DNA of 64,000 nt from NCBI RefSeq assembly GCF_019039215.1, contig NZ_JAHNZZ010000001.1:1259506-1323505 (forward strand), written 5' to 3'. The position numbers and the translations under genes were made by a program. This stretch comes from Bacillus sp. FJAT-29790. GTDB taxonomy: Bacteria; Bacillota; Bacilli; Bacillales; Cytobacillaceae. Under the pieces are notes generated by a model that made no database searches, was not told where the DNA came from, and saw only the letters and a program-made list of their open reading frames with translations. Positions 59,646 to 64,000 of this stretch are shown one piece after another (the first letter of the stretch is position 1; the number at the start of each line of letters is the position of its first letter).

Positions 59646-60449
59646 ATGAACAATGAGCGTATATACGATTTACTGATAGCAGCCCTAAATGATCATAAAG
59701 AAACCTTCTTACTTACAATAATCGCTCATCCCGAACAGAGAATGATTGGTTGTAAGATCCTTTTATGGGAAAATGGAGATTTCTATACTGAATCCTCATT
59801 TTCACTTGATTTTTTGCATAGATTAACAGAAAACTGCGAAAAACCGATGAAGAGAAAACGTTCTACCACCATTTCGTTCATTTTTAATGAAAGCTTAGTA
59901 GAATGTTTTGTCGAGTATTTTCCGGCTCCTATCCACTTAATCATTGCAGGTGCTGGGCATGTTTGTGAGCCTGTAGCAGAAATGGGCAAAATGCTTGGTT
60001 TTTTTGTCACGGTAATTGATGACCGGATTGAATTTGCCAACAGAGATCGATTTCCGAATGTGGATGAAGTCATCTGCCAATCATACCTACAATACTTTAA
60101 GGAGGTTGAATTATCTAACAAATCATATATTCTTCTTCTAACGAGAGGTCATAAGTATGATGTTTTAAGTTTACAAGAGCTGCTCAAACGGGAAGAAAAA
60201 GCGGCTTATATTGGGATGATCGGGAGCAGAAGGCGGATTTCCGGTGTCTTTGAGAAACTAAGACAGAATTTTCCGGAAGATCACTTTGACTCGCTGTATA
60301 CCCCAGTCGGATTAGATCTCGGTGCGGAGACCCCATCTGAAATTGCGATTAGTATAATGGCGGAAATTTTAAAAGTAAAAAATAAAAAATCTGGCGGCTC
60401 TTTAAGTAGTAAAATTCGTCAATACGCCAAAATGGGCTTTCATGAGTGA
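59646..60449 (+). CDS. XdhC-type Mo-cofactor insertion protein, Rossmann part (PucA-like)
   Basis: 267 residues. The C-terminal half is the XdhC Rossmann domain (HLIIAGAGHVCEPVAEMGKM at about 93, RGHKYDVLSLQ, IGMIGSRRRISGVFEKL and DLGAETPSEIAISI). The N-terminal 90 residues do not show the usual XdhC/CoxI sequence, which is instead encoded separately by the next gene. It probably matures the sulfurated Mo cofactor and loads the dehydrogenase. ATG 59646 follows AGGTGAT. Confidence 0.85.
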   Translation: MNNERIYDLLIAALNDHKETFLLTIIAHPEQRMIGCKILLWENGDFYTESSFSLDFLHRLTENCEKPMKRKRSTTISFIFNESLVECFVEYFPAPIHLIIAGAGHVCEPVAEMGKMLGFFVTVIDDRIEFANRDRFPNVDEVICQSYLQYFKEVELSNKSYILLLTRGHKYDVLSLQELLKREEKAAYIGMIGSRRRISGVFEKLRQNFPEDHFDSLYTPVGLDLGAETPSEIAISIMAEILKVKNKKSGGSLSSKIRQYAKMGFHE

Positions 60450-60464
60450 GGGGGTCCCCGAAAA

Positions 60465-60779
60465 ATGGAACAAATAAAACTTTTAAAGCGGGCAATGGAA
60501 ATCCGGAAAGGAGGTGATGTTGCTGCACTTGCGACAATTATTCGGACAAAAGGCTCAACACCAAGAAAAACAGGAAGCCGTATGATCGTTTTTCCATGCG
60601 GTAAAATCGAAGGAACAATAGGAGGTGGTTGTGGGGAAGCTGAAATTATTGAAAAAGCAATTGAAGTGATTCTTACGAACATCCCTTTAACTCAGCGTGT
60701 GGATCTTACGAATGGACTGTTTTATGAGGATGGGGGCATTTGTGGAGGCATAATGGATGTTTTTATTGAACCGATTTAG
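60465..60779 (+). CDS. stand-alone XdhC/CoxI N-terminal domain protein
   Basis: 104 residues, just the XdhC_CoxI domain: RTKGSTPRKTGSRMIVFPCG, GTIGGGCGEAEI and GGICGGIMDVFIEPI. In ordinary XdhC this domain precedes the Rossmann domain in one chain. Here it follows 15 bases behind the gene for that domain, so the two probably work as a complex. GAGGGGGT precedes the ATG. Confidence 0.88.
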   Translation: MEQIKLLKRAMEIRKGGDVAALATIIRTKGSTPRKTGSRMIVFPCGKIEGTIGGGCGEAEIIEKAIEVILTNIPLTQRVDLTNGLFYEDGGICGGIMDVFIEPI

Positions 60780-60853
60780 CAAGGTTTTCTAAGCCCTACT
60801 TTTTCTATATTGGCTATCTTGTGCGTTTTATTAATTTAAAGGAGTGATCTCAC

Positions 60854-62221
60854 ATGTCCATGATTGAAAAAGATTTTGGGTCTGGTCCCCCTCCTTCCCT
60901 AAATGCAAGTCTATTGGAAAGACTCTTTAAATTGTCCGAGCGAAATACAAACGTAAAAACAGAAATTCTCGCTGGAATCACTTCATTTTTAACAATGAGC
61001 TACATCATTTTTGTGAATCCGATCATTTTAGCAGACGCTGGAATACCAAAAGAAGCCGCACTCGCAGCAACCATTTATGCCAGCGTTTTCTGTACGCTGC
61101 TTATGGCTCTTTGGGCTAACTATCCTGTTGCAGTTGCACCAGGAATGGGATTAAATGCGTTTTTCGCTTACACCGTTGTTTTAGGCCAAGGGCTTTCATG
61201 GCAAACTGCTCTCGGTGCCGTCTTTATTTCGGGCATTGTGTTTTTAATCTTGACTGTTACTGGCATTCGCCAAAAGATTGTTGATGGGGTTCCCGGCGTC
61301 TTAAAATCAGCTATTGCGGTTGGAATCGGATTATTTATTGCCTTTATTGGGCTAAAAAATGCGGAACTTGTTGTTGCAAGTGATGCGACATTTGTAAGCT
61401 TAGGAAATATGACAAGCGTGGGGCCATTACTTGCAATTTTCGGACTCATTATTGCTGCGATTTTAATGGCCAAACGGGTAAAAGGTGCCCTGTTGATTAG
61501 TATTTTAGGCACAAGCGTTCTCGCAATGCTTGTCGGCTTTATCGCCTATCCAAAAGCGATTAGTGATGTCGTCTCATTATCTCTCCCTAGCATGTCAGAA
61601 ACATTTCTCGCGATGGACATAATGGGAGCCGTTAAATATGGGATTCTATCAGTCATTTTCTCCTTTACGATCGTCGAATTATTTGATAATTTAGCGACCT
61701 TAATCGGATTAACAAGAAAAGCGGGTCTGACAGATGATAACGGAAAAATTGAAAATCTTGATCGTGCACTTCAGGCTGATGCGATTGGAACGATAGCCAG
61801 TGCTTCTTTTGGCAGTACGGCATTAAATGCCTACGTTGAAAATGCAACTGGTATTTCTGAAGGCGGACGAACCGGTTTAACCGCTTTAACCGTTGGTGTC
61901 TTATTCTTCCTAGCCTTAATTTTCGCCCCCTTAATTTACTTCATCCCTTCTGTTGCCACAGCTCCTATCCTAATCCTTGTCGGGGCGTTAATGATCAGTG
62001 AAATCAAACATATTAGTTTTGATGACTTTACGGATGTGATCCCAGTTTTCTTAACGATTATTTTGATGCCGCTTACATTTAGCATTGCCCAAGGTTTAGC
62101 GTTTGGTTTTATCTCTTATACCCTATTAAAACTCCTAACAGGAAAAAGCAATCAAATTCATTGGATCATGTATTTTGTCAGCGCTGCATTTATCATAAAC
62201 TTTATTATGGGCGGTCATTAA
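60854..62221 (+). CDS. NCS2/AzgA family adenine/guanine/hypoxanthine permease (PbuG/PbuO-like)
   Basis: 455 residues, twelve to fourteen membrane segments. The AzgA-type motifs are FLTMSYIIFVNPIILADAGI, GMGLNAFFAYTVV and FGSTALNAYVENATGISEGGR. It imports adenine, guanine or hypoxanthine with protons. AAAGGAGTG precedes the ATG. It lies 37 bases upstream of adeC, pairing uptake with deamination. Confidence 0.9.
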   Translation: MSMIEKDFGSGPPPSLNASLLERLFKLSERNTNVKTEILAGITSFLTMSYIIFVNPIILADAGIPKEAALAATIYASVFCTLLMALWANYPVAVAPGMGLNAFFAYTVVLGQGLSWQTALGAVFISGIVFLILTVTGIRQKIVDGVPGVLKSAIAVGIGLFIAFIGLKNAELVVASDATFVSLGNMTSVGPLLAIFGLIIAAILMAKRVKGALLISILGTSVLAMLVGFIAYPKAISDVVSLSLPSMSETFLAMDIMGAVKYGILSVIFSFTIVELFDNLATLIGLTRKAGLTDDNGKIENLDRALQADAIGTIASASFGSTALNAYVENATGISEGGRTGLTALTVGVLFFLALIFAPLIYFIPSVATAPILILVGALMISEIKHISFDDFTDVIPVFLTIILMPLTFSIAQGLAFGFISYTLLKLLTGKSNQIHWIMYFVSAAFIINFIMGGH

Positions 62222-62258
62222 TGCTATAATTTATAAAAAATTAAAGGCGGGGTCCTTA

Positions 62259-63998
62259 TTGAAGCAAACAATAGAGATTTTGAAAAAAAGAATAGATGTG
62301 GCAGCTAAAAGAACTCCTGCCGATCTTGTGATTAAAAACGGGAAAATTATAAACGTTTTTACTAGAGAGATTTTAACAGATGATATAGCGATTGTTGATG
62401 GATTTATTGCTGGTATCGGGGATTTTGAAGGTAACGAAACCATTGATGCTTCCGGAAAATATATCGTACCCGGCTTTATCGATGGCCACGTTCATATTGA
62501 ATCGGCAATGGTCACACCTTCAGAGTTTGCCAATGTCGTTCTCCCACATGGGGTAACAACCGTGATTGCAGATCCTCATGAAATCGCCAATGTCAGCGGA
62601 GTCGATGGAATTGAATTTATGCTGAAGGCATCAGAAGGGATTCCGCTTGACGTCTTTTTAATGCTGCCTTCATGTGTGCCCGCAACCCCTTTTGAAAACG
62701 CAGGAGCCACTCTTGAAGCCGAACAACTAGAGCCATTTTACACGCATCCCCGGGTAATTGGCCTTGGAGAAGTCATGGATTTCCCATCTGTTTTTCACAA
62801 TGATGAAAAAATGTTAAAAAAACTTGCCGATGCGAGTATTCAGGAAAAACGGATTGATGGCCATGCAGCAGGGATTGATTCAAATGGGATTAATGTCTAT
62901 ATGGCTGCAGGGATTCGAACTGATCATGAATGTGTTACTCCTGAAGAGGCGTTAGACCGACTGCGAAAAGGCATGTATGTGATGCTGCGGGAAGGTTCAG
63001 CTGCGAAAGACTTAATTGCTCTTTTACAGGCAGTGAATGAACAAAACGCCCGCCGCTGTTTGTTCGTCACAGATGACAAACATCTTGACGAACTAATTAA
63101 CGAAGGAAGTATCGATTACAACGTTATAACAGCAATCAAAGAAGGGCTCGATCCACTTCTTGCCATTCAAATGGCTACATTGAATGCTGCAGAGTGCTTT
63201 GGTCTCAAAACAAAAGGTGCGGTCGCGCCAGGGTATGAAGCCGATTTTTTAATATTAAATGACCTGGACACAATCGACATAGAAAAGGTTTATAAAAGTG
63301 GAAAGCTCGTGGCAATGAATGGAGAAATCGTTTCCCATTGCGAATCGAAAGTGGCTCCTTCCCCTTCTATTATCGATAGCGTAAAGATCAATTCAGTTAC
63401 AAGTGACCATCTGCAAATTAAAATAAATGATGGCAGCTTAGCAAATATCATTGGCATTATCCCAAATAAGATTGTAACTAAACATTTGATTGAAAATGTC
63501 GATTCTAAAAATGGCCTTTTTCAATGCAATCTTGAAAAAGATCATTTAAAATTAGCAGTCGTTGAAAGGCATAAAAAAACAGGAAATGTAGGTCTTGGAA
63601 TCATAAAAGGATTAGGCATCAAAAATGGAGCGGTTGCTTCGACAGTTGCACACGATTCACATAATATTGTCGCGGCTGGAACTTCAGATGAAGATCTGAT
63701 GAAAGCGATTCATCTTACATCAGAGATGAAAGGTGGACTTGTTGTTGTTCAAAATGGAGAAATGATTGCCTCCCTTCCATTGCCTATCTCTGGTCTTATA
63801 TCAGATCAACCTTCATCTATCGTCAACAAAAGGATAAGCGAATTAAATCAAGCGCTCATAAAAATCGGCTGTTCTATGGAATTTAATCCATTTGTTACCT
63901 TATCATTTCTGGCTCTTCCGGTAATCCCAGAGCTCAAGCTTACTGATGTTGGGTTATTTAATGTAAAGACTTTAAGACATATTCAGATTGAGGCATAA
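62259..63998 (+). CDS. adeC: adenine deaminase
   Basis: 579 residues, canonical AdeC: H77 and H79 (DGHVHIES), DPHEIANVSG (105-114), GEVMDFP, H202 (DGHAAG), H223 (RTDHE), D272/D273 (FVTDDKH) and the C-terminal domain with STVAHDSHNIVAAGTSDEDL. It converts adenine to hypoxanthine at a binuclear metal site. The start is TTG at 62259 after AAAGGCGGGG. It provides the in-locus reference against which the AdeC-like protein at 43703 is divergent. Confidence 0.95.
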   Translation: MKQTIEILKKRIDVAAKRTPADLVIKNGKIINVFTREILTDDIAIVDGFIAGIGDFEGNETIDASGKYIVPGFIDGHVHIESAMVTPSEFANVVLPHGVTTVIADPHEIANVSGVDGIEFMLKASEGIPLDVFLMLPSCVPATPFENAGATLEAEQLEPFYTHPRVIGLGEVMDFPSVFHNDEKMLKKLADASIQEKRIDGHAAGIDSNGINVYMAAGIRTDHECVTPEEALDRLRKGMYVMLREGSAAKDLIALLQAVNEQNARRCLFVTDDKHLDELINEGSIDYNVITAIKEGLDPLLAIQMATLNAAECFGLKTKGAVAPGYEADFLILNDLDTIDIEKVYKSGKLVAMNGEIVSHCESKVAPSPSIIDSVKINSVTSDHLQIKINDGSLANIIGIIPNKIVTKHLIENVDSKNGLFQCNLEKDHLKLAVVERHKKTGNVGLGIIKGLGIKNGAVASTVAHDSHNIVAAGTSDEDLMKAIHLTSEMKGGLVVVQNGEMIASLPLPISGLISDQPSSIVNKRISELNQALIKIGCSMEFNPFVTLSFLALPVIPELKLTDVGLFNVKTLRHIQIEA

Positions 63999-64000
63999 GA

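Overview
The window reads as a chromosomal segment of a low-GC, endospore-forming Bacillaceae bacterium (Neobacillus/Mesobacillus/Cytobacillus-like rather than B. subtilis itself). The evidence is AGGAGG-type ribosome binding sites, frequent GTG/TTG starts, Rho-independent terminators, a leucine T-box, a Fur-boxed efeUOB operon, GerP-like spore coat genes, sporulenol synthase, the yneT/parE/parC neighbourhood and a dispersed intergenic repeat of a type common in that family. No rRNA, tRNA, CRISPR array, integrase or intact insertion sequence was seen.

Layout. 0-7.3 kb: small housekeeping and accessory genes (SET-domain protein, a frameshifted DUF438/hemerythrin/PAS protein, two transporters, HXXEE protein, aldo/keto reductase, CWC protein, an orphan). 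7.3-12 kb: accessory stretch with a gene remnant, rhodanese, luciferase-like monooxygenase, glycosyltransferase, and a two-gene unit of a TIR-like/GAF-like protein plus a 59-residue partner that resembles a phage-defence effector. 12-16.3 kb: D-cysteine desulfhydrase behind a sigma-54 type promoter, then T-box controlled type-2 leuA. 16.3-19.2 kb: small ORFs and two GNAT acetyltransferases in AT-rich DNA. 19.2-27.5 kb: efeU-efeO-efeB, a HupE/UreJ protein, a purple-acid-phosphatase-like enzyme and a secreted calcium-loop protein, a 126-bp piece of which is duplicated 8 kb away. 27.6-33.5 kb: a spore-surface cluster (GerPC-like, three GerPA/PF-like, Hsp20-like), sqhC, DUF2515 and CBO0543 proteins. 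34-39.6 kb: parC, parE behind a LexA-type box, and a CoA-binding protein.

39.7-64 kb is the main attraction: a purine catabolic supercluster built around a bacterial microcompartment (BMC). The minus-strand arm runs: NCS2 xanthine/urate permease, cyclic amidohydrolase, cysteine hydrolase, UbiX, UbiD, BMC-H, an unknown protein with an encapsulation-peptide-like N-terminus, two BMC-H, a flavoprotein-like protein, the EutN/CcmL pentamer, an AdeC-like deaminase with altered metal motifs, cyclase-family hydrolase, DUF1989 protein, frameshifted M20 hydrolase, and a guanine-deaminase-like amidohydrolase. The plus-strand arm carries a xanthine-dehydrogenase-type molybdoenzyme (Fe-S, MobA-like, FAD and Mo subunits), a split XdhC, an adenine/guanine permease and a canonical adenine deaminase. 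Uricase, allantoate genes and aldehyde dehydrogenase are all absent.

How it may work (inference): adenine, guanine and hypoxanthine are funnelled to xanthine. Xanthine is then opened hydrolytically and degraded as in the purinolytic clostridia (ureido-imidazole carboxylate, amino-imidazole carboxylate, aminoimidazole, imidazolone, formiminoglycine). The gene order of the minus arm matches that reaction order, and the shell genes sit between the decarboxylase and the deaminase. BMC loci with purine enzymes have been recognised before as a class, but the step-by-step assignment, the altered AdeC paralogue and the unknown shell-linked protein deserve attention.
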